The notes: generated by a model from the letters alone, not told the origin. A stretch of DNA of 26,988 bases from Competibacteraceae bacterium UBA6584 (GCA_002433805.1 DJIW01000003.1:1-26988), one strand, 5' to 3'; counted from the first letter of the stretch, positions 1 through 7,675 are shown. Numbers and translations: made by a program.

Positions 1-249
1 CATGTGTCGTTCTACAGCCATCTCGGCGGTTCCCCCGGTACGGCTGTAATACGAAACCAATATTTCCGCCATCGCTATCGTTTTCTCCCAGCGCAAATTG
101 TGTCGCTCGGCAAAGGAGCCCTTGCCTGATGGACTGCCCGTAGCGTCGCGTTCTCCGCCGTCTTGACGGTTATAAACGCCGGTGCTAGCTTGGCGCTTCA
201 AAAGACCGATCAGTTGCCGGATACGGCAGTTTTCTCGCTTCCCAAAGCC

Positions 250-552
250 TTGACCACCAAACTCACGGTACTTGTCATCGCCACTTTGTGGCTGGGGGCC
301 TGCGCGAGCGCTCCAGTCCAAGAGATGAGCGACGCGCGACAGGCCATCCGCTCCGCCGAGGCGGTTGGAGCGGCGGAACGTTCCCCGAACAATTTTATGG
401 CCTCGCGCCGGCTGTTGTTCGAAGCCCAACGGCAATTGCGCTCGGGGGCTTACGATACGGCCAAGCGACTGGCTTTAGAAGCGCGCGATCAGGCCATTAA
501 AGCCCGGGAAAAAGCCTTGCAACCCAATCCGGTCGGCTTGGCGCCTCCTTAG
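250..552 (+). CDS. DUF4398-type small lipoprotein
   Basis: Small envelope lipoprotein of unknown biochemical role. Starting at the TTG at 250 gives MTTKLTVLVIATLWLGAC, a short basic end, a hydrophobic stretch and a lipobox LGAC with Cys18 as the likely lipidated residue. The mature part (about 80 residues) is helical and Ala/Arg-rich, with an ARQAIRSAEAVGA segment and then a pattern of A..LL.EAQ..L..G.YD.AK.LA.EARDQA, which resembles DUF4398 proteins. The reading frame is open back to a TTG at 163, but that start would put 29 extra residues before the signal, so I prefer 250. No clear Shine-Dalgarno supports either start. The tlpA-like gene follows after 38 bp on the same strand. Family assignment is by pattern recognition; the protein's partner is unknown. 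Confidence 0.7.
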   Translation: MTTKLTVLVIATLWLGACASAPVQEMSDARQAIRSAEAVGAAERSPNNFMASRRLLFEAQRQLRSGAYDTAKRLALEARDQAIKAREKALQPNPVGLAPP

Positions 553-590
553 CGCGTCTCCGCCTGATCCATCAATCCTTAGAGCGTGTG

Positions 591-1100
591 ATGCCCCCCG
601 CCATCCTCTCTTCCGTCCGCCGGCACCATTGGTTGCCGCTACTGCTGGCGCTCCTGTCGACGATGGCGGAGCTTCGGGCTCAACCGCTGGATTTTTCCTT
701 GCCGGGCTTGAACCAGCAATCGGTCAAATTGGCTGATTATCGAGGTCGGTGGGTGATCGTCAACTTTTGGGCGTCCTGGTGCTCGCCTTGTCTGTTGGAA
801 ATGCCCGAACTGCAAGCTTTTTACGAAGCGCACCGCGAGCGCGCCACGGTGATCGGCGTCAACTTCGAAGACCGTCCCGCTGATGAGGTTCGCGTTTTCA
901 CCGATCAGCTCGCCGTCACCTTTCCGATCGCGTTGAGCGCGGCTAAACCCGTCCCCGGTTTCGAACTGAAGGGCTTGCCGACCACCTTTCTGATTTCGCC
1001 CGCCGGCAAGCTGGTCGACACGCATTTGGGGTCTGTCAGCGCCGAGATGCTCATCGAACGCCTGGCGTCCCAGGAAAAGGCGGGCGCGACCGCCCGCTGA
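591..1100 (+). CDS. TlpA/ResA-like periplasmic thioredoxin-fold protein
   Basis: Secreted thiol-disulfide oxidoreductase of the TlpA/ResA/AhpC-TSA group, 169 residues. An N-terminal hydrophobic segment (about residues 13-25, ending near AELRAQ) is a signal peptide or anchor. The domain begins with DFSLPGL..QSVKLADYRGRWVIVNFWASWC and has the redox pair Cys64-Ser-Pro-Cys67, a typical TlpA/ResA active site. The cis-proline region is LKGLPTTFLISPAGK, near residue 125. Such proteins usually reduce cysteines in cytochrome c maturation or other envelope proteins, but no such partner lies nearby, so the substrate is open. A GTG lies directly before the ATG at 591 (GTG at 588), and either may be used. 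It probably forms a short transcription unit with the lipoprotein before it and acyP after it. Confidence 0.85.
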   Translation: MPPAILSSVRRHHWLPLLLALLSTMAELRAQPLDFSLPGLNQQSVKLADYRGRWVIVNFWASWCSPCLLEMPELQAFYEAHRERATVIGVNFEDRPADEVRVFTDQLAVTFPIALSAAKPVPGFELKGLPTTFLISPAGKLVDTHLGSVSAEMLIERLASQEKAGATAR

Positions 1101-1156
1101 GCCGACGAAACGATTCTTAGCGCGACCGCCGGCCATCCGCATTCCGAGGAGAATCC

Positions 1157-1429
1157 GTGAAAACCATCTGTCTGCATTGTTACGTTTCAGGCCGGGTTCA
1201 GGGGGTCGGCTTCCGTTACGCCACGGCCGAAAAAGCCTCGGGCCTGGGTGTGACCGGCTACGTCCGCAATCTGCCTGACCGCCGCGTGGAGGTGGTCGCG
1301 TGCGGTGAAGAACGGCTTGTTAACGCCCTGCGCGACTGGTTACGGCAAGGCCCGTCCCTGGCGCGGGTTTCCGATGTCAGCTGCAATCTCTTGCCCGCGC
1401 AAAATTTTCGCGATTTTAGAATTGAATAA
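1157..1429 (+). CDS. acyP: Acylphosphatase
   Basis: Cytoplasmic enzyme of 90 residues that hydrolyses acyl phosphates such as carbamoyl phosphate or 1,3-bisphosphoglycerate. The diagnostic motif VQGVGFR is at residues 14-20, with catalytic Arg20, and GYVRNLPD follows with catalytic Asn38. The length is normal for the family. The start is GTG at 1157, preceded by GAGGAGAA at a good distance. The C-terminus ends FRDFRIE, typical of the last beta strand. It is the last gene on this strand before the A+T-rich gap with the DnaA boxes, and it converges on proS. Confidence 0.95.
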   Translation: MKTICLHCYVSGRVQGVGFRYATAEKASGLGVTGYVRNLPDRRVEVVACGEERLVNALRDWLRQGPSLARVSDVSCNLLPAQNFRDFRIE

Positions 1430-1465
1430 GCCGCGAATAACAAAAATTTTCCGAGTCCCCTTGAA

Positions 1466-1474
1466 TTATCCACA
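1466..1474 (+). promoter_or_regulatory. Perfect DnaA box, left side
   Basis: TTATCCACA, identical to the strong E. coli DnaA box, about 37 bp after the acyP stop and at the left border of the A+T-rich block. Confidence 0.75.
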
Positions 1475-1651
1475 GGCTCGTGAATTGTCCAAATTTTGAT
1501 ACTTAAATTTGCGATTGGGTCCAAAAACTGGGGAGAATTCCAATATTTACCAATAAATTTTTGATTTATATAATTAAATTTATTTAGCGAAAAAAACGGC
1601 GCCCCTGCATTCTCGCAACGTCGCCAGCGGCTTAGACGTTGAAGGGCAAAG

Positions 1652-1672
1652 TTATCCACAAAGTTATCCACA
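1652..1672 (+). promoter_or_regulatory. Tandem pair of perfect DnaA boxes, right side
   Basis: Two copies of TTATCCACA at 1652-1660 and 1664-1672 in direct repeat, with start points 12 bp apart, about one helical turn. Both point the same way as the left box. Such close phasing favours cooperative DnaA binding. The pair lies about 60 bp before the proS stop codon. Confidence 0.8.
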
Positions 1673-1732
1673 GGTCAGAGACGCGCGAATACCGGTATCG
1701 AGTCGGATTCGAACCTTTGATTCCAGCCTCGT

Positions 1733-3430
1733 TTAGGCCGACAACCACTCCAGCAAACGCTCTCGGGCAATCAGGATATTTTCTGATTCGCGCCGGCGGC
1801 GGCACTCCAATTGGCCGGCGGCCAAATTCCGCTCGCTGATCACCACCCGTTGCGGGATGCCGATCAATTCACTATCGGCGAACATGACGCCGGGACGCGC
1901 GTCCCGATCATCCAGCAGCACCTCGACGCCCGCCGCCAGCAAATCGCGATACAGCGCCTCGGCGGTCTCGCGCACGGCGGCGGAGCGGCTGGCGCCCAGC
2001 GGCAGGAGCGCCACTTGAAAAGGCGCCATCGCGGCCGGCCACAGGATGCCGCGCTCATCGTGATTTTGCTCGATGGCGGCGGCGACCACCCGCGACACGC
2101 CGATGCCGTAGCAACCCATGGTCACGGTGGTCGGCTGACCGTCCTCGCCCAACACCACGGCGTTCATAGCGGCGCTGTATTTTTGACCGAGCTGAAACAC
2201 GTGGCCCACCTCGATGCCGCGCGTGATCGCCAACAGGCCGCGTCCATCAGGGCTGGGATCGCCTTCGATCACATTGCGCAGATCGGCTATTTCAGGCTCC
2301 GGACAATCGCGCCCGAAGTTGACGCCGGTCAAATGCCAATCATCGATATTGGCTCCGACCGCCATATCGGCCATTTGCGCCACCGCGCGGTCGGCGACGG
2401 TCGGCCCGTCGAAGCCAACCGGACCCAGCGATCCCGGCCCCGCGCCGAACGCGGCGCGGATGGCGTCCGGGTTGGCGAACGCCAGCGGCGCTTTAACTTG
2501 CGGCAGCTTCCCAGCCTTGATCGCATTCAATTCGTGATCGCCCCGCAGCAGCAGCAGCACCGGCAAGCCGTTCGCGCCCTCGACCACGATCGCCTTGACC
2601 GTCCGCTCGGCGGGCAACTTCAAAAACGCGCATAGTTCGGCGATCGTCTTAACGCCGGGGGTATGAATCTTCGCCAGCGTTTCCTTGGCGGCCGGACGCC
2701 CGCCGGCGGGGGCCAGCGCTTCGGCCAATTCGACGTTGGCGGCGTAATCGCTCTCGGTCGAGAACGCGATAGCGTCCTCGCCAGAATCCGCCAGCACGTG
2801 GAACTCCTGCGAGCGGTTGCCGCCGATACTGCCGGAATCCGCCATCACCGCCCGAAATCGCAATCCCAGCCGGGTGAAAATGCGGGCATAGGCATCGAAC
2901 ATGGCCTGATAGCTGGCCTGCAACGACGCCTGGTCGAGATCGAAGGAATAGGCGTCCTTCATTAAAAATTCCCGCGCTCGCATCACCCCGAAGCGGGGCC
3001 GGATCTCATCGCGGAACTTGGTTTGGATCTGGTAGAAATTCACCGGCAGCTGCTTGTAGCTTTTAATCTCGCGCCGGAACAGCTCGGTGATCACTTCTTC
3101 GTGAGTCGGGCCGAAGCAAAAGTCGCGCTGGTGCCGGTCCGCGATCCGCAACAGTTCCGGCCCATAATGTTGCCACCGTCCCGATTCCTGCCACAGTTCG
3201 GCCGGCTGCACGGCGGGCATCGACAGCTCCAACGCCCCGGCCCGATTCATTTCCTCGCGCACCACCGCCTCGACCTTGCGCAGCACGCGCAAGCCCAAGG
3301 GGAGCCAGGTATAAATACCGGCGGCCAGCTTGCGGATCAGCCCCGCCCGCAGCATGAGCTGGTGGCTGACCACTTCGGCGTCGGCCGGGGTTTCCTTGAC
3401 GGTCAATAGCGGAAAACGGGATACGCGCAT
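1733..3430 (-). CDS. proS: Prolyl-tRNA synthetase, bacterial type with editing insert
   Basis: Charges tRNA-Pro with proline in the cytoplasm; class II synthetase of 565 residues, the normal length for the bacterial form. Motif 2 is the FRDEIRPRFGVMRAREFLMKD region (about 139-159), and motif 3 is GCYGIGVSR (439-447). Between them (about 225-400) lies the YbaK-like editing insert that removes mischarged Ala-tRNA-Pro. Its RTVKAIVV segment places a lysine at position 279, the residue known to be important in the E. coli enzyme. The anticodon-binding domain occupies the C-terminal part (PFQVALLPLG onward). The start is ATG at 3430. The DUF4124 gene ends only 27 bp upstream on the same strand, so the two are probably co-transcribed. 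Confidence 0.98.
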   Translation of the reverse strand: MRVSRFPLLTVKETPADAEVVSHQLMLRAGLIRKLAAGIYTWLPLGLRVLRKVEAVVREEMNRAGALELSMPAVQPAELWQESGRWQHYGPELLRIADRHQRDFCFGPTHEEVITELFRREIKSYKQLPVNFYQIQTKFRDEIRPRFGVMRAREFLMKDAYSFDLDQASLQASYQAMFDAYARIFTRLGLRFRAVMADSGSIGGNRSQEFHVLADSGEDAIAFSTESDYAANVELAEALAPAGGRPAAKETLAKIHTPGVKTIAELCAFLKLPAERTVKAIVVEGANGLPVLLLLRGDHELNAIKAGKLPQVKAPLAFANPDAIRAAFGAGPGSLGPVGFDGPTVADRAVAQMADMAVGANIDDWHLTGVNFGRDCPEPEIADLRNVIEGDPSPDGRGLLAITRGIEVGHVFQLGQKYSAAMNAVVLGEDGQPTTVTMGCYGIGVSRVVAAAIEQNHDERGILWPAAMAPFQVALLPLGASRSAAVRETAEALYRDLLAAGVEVLLDDRDARPGVMFADSELIGIPQRVVISERNLAAGQLECRRRRESENILIARERLLEWLSA

Positions 3431-3457
3431 GAATCGGCCTCAAGCGTTGGCGCTGGG

Positions 3458-3934
3458 TTAGGGGCTGCAATAATAGTCTTGATCCTTTTGCGCTTTCTGT
3501 AATTCCTCCGCGCGCTGCTGGGGATCGAGAGCGATCTTGATACCCTTGGAGTCGGTTTTGAGCACCGGCCCTTCCCCTTGCAGGATCTTGAGATTTTTCT
3601 TGGCGGCCTCGCAATTCTTGGTTCGCGTGTCTTCGGCCTCCTTCTGCTTTTTCTCAGCTTCTTCCTGCTGTTTCTTCTCCTGTTCGGCCACCTGCTTGGC
3701 CAAATCCTCCTGCTCCTTATTCAGATTGCGACCGGCTTCCTCGGAGTTTTTTTGCTCCGCGCCCGAGGTCTTGGTGACCATCTCATACTTCACGCCAGCC
3801 GGCGGCGGGAGTTCGGAGTATTGAATCATGCCCTTGTCATCGGTCCACTTGTAGATGAATTGCTGAGCCTGAAGCGTTGCCGCGAACACGCAACAACCTG
3901 CAATCAACAAACCGCTCAACGTTCGTTTCAACAT
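3458..3934 (-). CDS. DUF4124-domain periplasmic protein with coiled coil
   Basis: Exported protein of 158 residues and unknown function. The N-terminus MLKRTLSGLLIAGCCVFAAT is a signal peptide, with cleavage likely after LQA near residue 24. FIYKWTDDKGMIQYSELPPP (about 26-45) is a clear DUF4124 signature, common in gammaproteobacterial envelope proteins. Residues 60-105 are almost entirely Glu, Lys, Gln and Ala and should form a coiled coil. A short C-terminal part has cysteines at 108 and 156. I chose ATG 3934 over an in-frame start 14 codons upstream (3976) because AAGGAGG (complement of 3941-3947) sits at ideal distance and the signal peptide then begins properly. It is immediately upstream of proS on the same strand. 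Confidence 0.85.
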   Translation of the reverse strand: MLKRTLSGLLIAGCCVFAATLQAQQFIYKWTDDKGMIQYSELPPPAGVKYEMVTKTSGAEQKNSEEAGRNLNKEQEDLAKQVAEQEKKQQEEAEKKQKEAEDTRTKNCEAAKKNLKILQGEGPVLKTDSKGIKIALDPQQRAEELQKAQKDQDYYCSP

Positions 3935-4009
3935 GCTCGTCCTCCTTAGCCTTCGGTCGTGGGGGAATGATGCCACGCAGCCGCGCTCCCCCGCTATCGC
4001 AACAGGATT

Positions 4010-4039
4010 TTGCTCGAAATAAATGTCGTGTAGTATAAC
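4010..4039 (+). promoter_or_regulatory. Candidate sigma-70 promoter for ilvIH
   Basis: TTGCTC (4010-4015), an 18-bp spacer and TATAAC (4034-4039). It would start transcription near 4046 and give ilvI a leader of about 200 nt. The opposite strand reads TATACT over nearly the same bases (4032-4037), so a minus-strand promoter for the DUF4124-proS pair could overlap here. Inferred from hexamer match only. Confidence 0.45.
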
Positions 4040-4243
4040 CAGCCCGCAAGACCCGCGCCCAGCACGTCTCGGCAGCTTTCACGATGAGTTGCGCCCACCG
4101 GGAACCACCCCCGTCGCGCGGCGGCCACCCCGTCCGACCGCGGCCCCGGCCAGGCCACCCACCCATCCCGTCGGTGATGCGTCGATCGCTCGCGCCGATT
4201 CCGTCTTGCCAGTTTGACCTTTCAATTCCATTACGAGGACATC

Positions 4244-5995
4244 ATGACCATGGAACTCATTACCGGCGCTGAAATTTTGATCCGCTGCTTGAAGGAGGAA
4301 GGCGTCGAATATCTGTTCGGCTATCCGGGCGGCGCCGTGCTGCACATTTACGATGCGATTTACGTTCAGAACGACGTCAAGCACGTGTTGGTCCGCCACG
4401 AGCAGGGCGCGGCCCACGCCGCCGACGGTTACGCCCGCGCCAGCGGCAAACCCGGCGTGGTGCTGGTCACCTCCGGTCCTGGAGTCACCAACGCGGTCAC
4501 CGGCATCGCCACGGCTTACATGGACTCCGTGCCGATGGTGATCATCTCCGGTCAAGTGCCCACCGCCCTGATCGGCAACGATGCTTTTCAAGAAGTGGAT
4601 GCGGTCGGCATCACCCGGCCTTGCGTCAAACACAATTTCCTGGTCAAGGACATCAACAAGCTGGCCGAAACCATCAAGCAGGCGTTCTATATCGCCACCA
4701 CCGGCCGGCCCGGCCCGGTGTTGATCGACGTGCCCAAGGACGTGACCATCGCCAAGGCCGAATTCCATTATCCGAAAAAGGTCAAGCTGCGCTCCTACAA
4801 TCCGACCGTCAAGGGCCACGCCGGCCAGATCCGCAAGGCCGTCGATCTCATTTTGTCGGCCAAGCGCCCGATCATCTACACCGGCGGCGGCGTGATTTTG
4901 AGCGACGGTTCGCCGGAGCTGGTCGAACTGACCCAACTGCTCGGCTACCCGATCACCAATACCCTGATGGGGCTCGGGGCTTATCCGGCCACCGACAAGC
5001 AGTTTGTCGGGATGCTGGGAATGCACGGCACTTACGAATCCAACCTGGCGATGCATCATTGCGACGTGCTGATCGCCATCGGCGCCCGCTTCGACGACCG
5101 CGTCACCGGCAAACTTGAAAAGTTCTGTCCGGAAGCGCGCATCGTCCATGTCGACATCGATCCCTCCTCGATTTCCAAGAACGTCCGGGTCGACATTCCC
5201 ATCGTCGGCTCGGTGCCGAACGTGCTGCGGACCATGATCAACGTGATCCGCGATGAGAAGCTCAAACCCGACGCCGAGGCGCTGGCGCGCTGGTGGCGGC
5301 AAATCGACGAGTGGCGGGCGGTCAAATCCTTGAGCTACCGCGCCAGCGACACGGTGATCAAGCCGCAATTCGTCGTTCAAAAACTGTATGAGGTGACCGG
5401 GGGCAAAGCCATCATCACCTCCGATGTCGGCCAGCATCAGATGTGGGCGGCGCAGTACTACCATTTCGACCAGCCGCGCCAGTGGATCAATTCCGGCGGT
5501 CTGGGCACCATGGGCTTCGGCCTGCCGGCGGCGATGGGGGCCAAGTTGGCCTTTCCCGACCGGGATGTGGCGTGCATCACCGGCGACGGCAGCATCCAGA
5601 TGATGCTCCAAGAGCTCTCCACCATGAAGCAGTATCAAACCCCGGTCAAAATCGTCAATTTGAACAATGGCTATCTCGGCATGGTCCGGCAGTGGCAGGA
5701 ATTTTTCTATCAAAAGCGCTACTGCATGACCTATTTCGAGGCGCTGCCGGACTTTGTCAAGCTGGCCGAGGCTTACGGCCACACCGGAATGCAAATCGAG
5801 AAACCGGGCGATGTCGAAGGGGCGTTGCGCGAAGCCTTCGCGATGAAGGATCGCACCGTGTTCCTCGACTTCCTGACCGATCAGAGCGAAAACGTGTTCC
5901 CGATGATCCCCTCGGGCGGCAGCCAAAACGAAATGCTGCTGGCCGAGCGCGACGAGATGATTTCGACCCACGACGAAGGCATGGTGCTGCTGTGA
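4244..5995 (+). CDS. ilvI: Acetolactate synthase, large (catalytic) subunit
   Basis: Thiamine diphosphate and FAD enzyme that condenses two pyruvates to acetolactate, or pyruvate with 2-oxobutyrate, the first common step of valine, leucine and isoleucine synthesis. It is 583 residues long from the ATG at 4244. FGYPGGAVLHIYDA is near the N-terminus, and RHEQGAAHAADGYAR carries the catalytic Glu at residue 53. The ThDP motif starts GDGSIQ near residue 447 and continues to LNNGYLGMVRQWQ. The frame extends upstream to a TTG at 4214, but ATG 4244 with GAGGAC just before it is the better start; ATG 4250 is also possible. The stop overlaps the ilvH start by four bases, so the subunits are translationally coupled. 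ilvB would be an equally valid name. Confidence 0.97.
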   Translation: MTMELITGAEILIRCLKEEGVEYLFGYPGGAVLHIYDAIYVQNDVKHVLVRHEQGAAHAADGYARASGKPGVVLVTSGPGVTNAVTGIATAYMDSVPMVIISGQVPTALIGNDAFQEVDAVGITRPCVKHNFLVKDINKLAETIKQAFYIATTGRPGPVLIDVPKDVTIAKAEFHYPKKVKLRSYNPTVKGHAGQIRKAVDLILSAKRPIIYTGGGVILSDGSPELVELTQLLGYPITNTLMGLGAYPATDKQFVGMLGMHGTYESNLAMHHCDVLIAIGARFDDRVTGKLEKFCPEARIVHVDIDPSSISKNVRVDIPIVGSVPNVLRTMINVIRDEKLKPDAEALARWWRQIDEWRAVKSLSYRASDTVIKPQFVVQKLYEVTGGKAIITSDVGQHQMWAAQYYHFDQPRQWINSGGLGTMGFGLPAAMGAKLAFPDRDVACITGDGSIQMMLQELSTMKQYQTPVKIVNLNNGYLGMVRQWQEFFYQKRYCMTYFEALPDFVKLAEAYGHTGMQIEKPGDVEGALREAFAMKDRTVFLDFLTDQSENVFPMIPSGGSQNEMLLAERDEMISTHDEGMVLL

Positions 5996-6495
5996 ACAAT
6001 AACAACCGTCACATGATTTCCATCCTGCTGGAGAACGAGGCCGGGGCGCTGTCGCGAGTGGCCAATTTGTTCTCGGCGCGCGGCTATAACATCGAAAGTT
6101 TATCGGTGGCTCCCACCGACGACGAAACCTTGTCGCGGTTGACTCTGGTCACCTACGGCAGCGAACAAATCATCGAGCAAATCGTCAAGCAGCTCAACAA
6201 GTTGGTCGATGTGGTCAAGCTGATCGACCTGACTGAAACCGAGGCCATCGAGCGCGAGTTGATGCTGGTCAAGACCAAGGCCACCGGCGAGCAGCGGGCC
6301 GAGATGAAGCGGCTGGCCGACATCTTCGGCGGCCACGTCCTCGATGTGACCGATGCGACCTATACCATCGAACTCACCGGGGCCGGCAAAAAGCTGGATA
6401 ACTTCCTGCGCGCCATCGAGAAAGACGCCATCCTCGAAGTGGTCCGCTCCGGGGCCACCGGCATCGCGCTCGGTCAGAAGGCGCTGCACGCCTGA
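5992..6495 (+). CDS. ilvH: Acetolactate synthase, small regulatory subunit
   Basis: Regulatory partner of the catalytic subunit, 167 residues. It activates the enzyme and carries the valine feedback site in its N-terminal ACT domain (HMISILLENEAGALSRV, then RGYNIESLSVAPTDD). The C-terminal half (REMMLVK-like EREL..VKTKA, then the conserved IFGG region) is the second domain of IlvH/IlvN proteins. The start is chosen as GTG 5992, whose bases overlap the ilvI TGA (GTGA). The next in-frame ATG at 6013 would remove seven residues and leave the ACT strand almost without a lead, which is less likely. A strong hairpin lies between this gene and ilvC. Confidence 0.96.
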   Translation: MNNNNRHMISILLENEAGALSRVANLFSARGYNIESLSVAPTDDETLSRLTLVTYGSEQIIEQIVKQLNKLVDVVKLIDLTETEAIERELMLVKTKATGEQRAEMKRLADIFGGHVLDVTDATYTIELTGAGKKLDNFLRAIEKDAILEVVRSGATGIALGQKALHA

Positions 6496-6512
6496 CGTCT
6501 CTGCCGTAAAGC

Positions 6513-6549
6513 GAACCGCCTCCGCCGAGTTCCGCGGCGGAGGCGGTTT
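6513..6549 (+). terminator. Strong GC hairpin between ilvH and ilvC
   Basis: The arms ACCGCCTCCGCC (6515-6526) and GGCGGAGGCGGT (6536-6547) pair perfectly. Adding A6514-T6548 outside and G6527-C6535 inside makes about 14 bp with a 7-nt loop. Only TTTC follows directly, and a T5 run comes later at 6560-6564, so it is a poor intrinsic terminator. It could reduce read-through or protect mRNA ends between ilvIH and ilvC. Confidence 0.5.
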
Positions 6550-6576
6550 CTATCCCTTGTTTTTAGGACATCCCCC

Positions 6577-7590
6577 ATGAATATTTATTACGACAAAGAC
6601 GCCGATCTTTCGCTGATCAAAGCCAAAACCGTCGCCATCATCGGCTATGGCTCGCAAGGCCACGCTCACGCGCTGAATTTGCGCGACTCCGGCGTCAACG
6701 TCATCGTCGGGCTGCGGCCCGGCTCCGCCTCGGCGATCAAGGCCGAAAACGCCGGCTTGACCGTGAAACCGGTCACCGACGCGGCCGCCGCCGCCGATGT
6801 CGTCATGATCCTCGCGCCCGACGAGCACCAGAGCCAGATTTACAAAGAGATCGAACCGAAGCTGAAAAAAGGCGCGGCGCTGGCCTTCGCTCACGGCTTC
6901 AATATTCACTTCGGCGGCGTGGTTCCGCGCGCGGACCTGGACGTGATCATGATCGCCCCCAAGGGTCCGGGCCATCTGGTGCGCTCGACTTACACCCAAG
7001 GCGGCGGCGTGCCCTGCCTGATCGCGGTGGCGCAAGATGCTTCCGGCCAAGCCAAGGAACTGGCGCTGTCCTATGCTTCCGCCAACGGCGGCGGCCGGGC
7101 CGGGGTGATCGAGACCAATTTCCGCGAGGAATGCGAAACCGATTTGTTCGGCGAGCAAGTGGTGTTGTGCGGCGGGTTGACCGCTTTGATTCAAGCGGGT
7201 TTTGAAACGCTGGTCGAAGCCGGCTACGCGCCGGAAATGGCGTATTTCGAGTGCCTGCACGAGGTCAAGCTGATCGTGGACCTGATCTACGAGGGCGGCA
7301 TCGCCAACATGCGCTACTCGATTTCCAACACCGCCGAATACGGCGATTTCAGCCGCGGCCCGCGCATCGTCACCGAGCAGACCAAAGCCGAGATGCGCAA
7401 GATTCTCAAGGAAATTCAAACCGGTCAGTTCGCCCGCGAATTTATCGCCGAGAATCAGGCCGGCGCGCCGGTGCTGCGCGCCAACCGCCGGATCAGCCGC
7501 GAGCATCCCATCGAGCAGGTCGGCGAGAAACTGCGCGGCATGATGCCCTGGATCAAGGCCAACCGGCTGGTGGATACCAGTAAGAACTGA
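6577..7590 (+). CDS. ilvC: Ketol-acid reductoisomerase, class I
   Basis: Converts acetolactate and acetohydroxybutyrate to the dihydroxy acids, using NADPH and Mg2+, the second step of branched-chain amino acid synthesis. It is 337 residues, the usual length of the short class I form. The Rossmann motif is IIGYGSQGHAHALNL (residues 21-35), followed by the cofactor loop LRPGSAS. The knotted C-terminal domain has the metal-binding DLFGEQ segment and ends near VGEKLRGMMPW. The start is ATG 6577, with TTTTTAGGA eight bases upstream. It is separated from ilvH by the hairpin at 6513-6549. Confidence 0.98.
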   Translation: MNIYYDKDADLSLIKAKTVAIIGYGSQGHAHALNLRDSGVNVIVGLRPGSASAIKAENAGLTVKPVTDAAAAADVVMILAPDEHQSQIYKEIEPKLKKGAALAFAHGFNIHFGGVVPRADLDVIMIAPKGPGHLVRSTYTQGGGVPCLIAVAQDASGQAKELALSYASANGGGRAGVIETNFREECETDLFGEQVVLCGGLTALIQAGFETLVEAGYAPEMAYFECLHEVKLIVDLIYEGGIANMRYSISNTAEYGDFSRGPRIVTEQTKAEMRKILKEIQTGQFAREFIAENQAGAPVLRANRRISREHPIEQVGEKLRGMMPWIKANRLVDTSKN

Positions 7591-7608
7591 AACGGGTTAA
7601 ATCCAAAC

Positions 7609-7642
7609 GGGGCGCGGAATCGTTACCTTCGATGCGCGCCCC
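7609..7642 (+). terminator. Weak hairpin after ilvC
   Basis: GGGGCGCG (7609-7616) and CGCGCCCC (7635-7642) can form an 8-bp GC stem around an 18-nt loop, 18 bp after the ilvC stop. No T-run follows, so it may only slow transcription or stabilise the ilvC mRNA end. Confidence 0.35.
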
Positions 7643-7675
7643 TTCCATCCGGCCGACTCGGAAGGCGGCTACCTC

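Larger units (their letters stand above)
1430..1732. other. Intergenic DnaA-box cluster with A+T-rich block; candidate oriC or DnaA-binding locus
   Basis: This 303-bp gap between convergent acyP and proS has no credible gene. It holds three perfect copies of the DnaA box TTATCCACA, all in the same orientation: one on the left (1466-1474) and a pair on the right (1652-1660 and 1664-1672). Between them lies a very A+T-rich block, strongest at about 1540-1590, in an otherwise G+C-rich window. A weaker box-like sequence, TTGTCCAAA, is at 1485-1493, and a 10-bp palindrome ATACCGGTAT is at 1689-1698. Boxes beside a possible unwinding element match the general plan of a bacterial origin. Against this, dnaA, dnaN, gidA and rpmH are not in the window, and the gap has no GATC sites. 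It could instead be a DnaA-titration site. Confidence 0.5.

Noticed and set aside
1..129. Frame open from the first base to a TGA at 127-129, possibly the end of a truncated gene
   Set aside because: Only 42 codons, with no recognisable family and no upstream context; cannot be supported as coding.
1705..1715. tRNA-like T-arm string GGATTCGAACC, read on the minus strand as GGTTCGAATCC
   Set aside because: The flanking bases do not make a 5-bp T stem, and no anticodon arm or acceptor stem can be found around it.
4040..4243. Attenuator leader peptide for ilvI
   Set aside because: Short frames here are rich in Pro and Arg, not Ile, Val or Leu, and no terminator/antiterminator pair is evident.
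4079..5971. 630-codon open frame on the minus strand opposite ilvI
   Set aside because: It is the antisense shadow of a certain GC-rich gene; the His/Asp/Gly-rich composition has no family pattern and no start signal.
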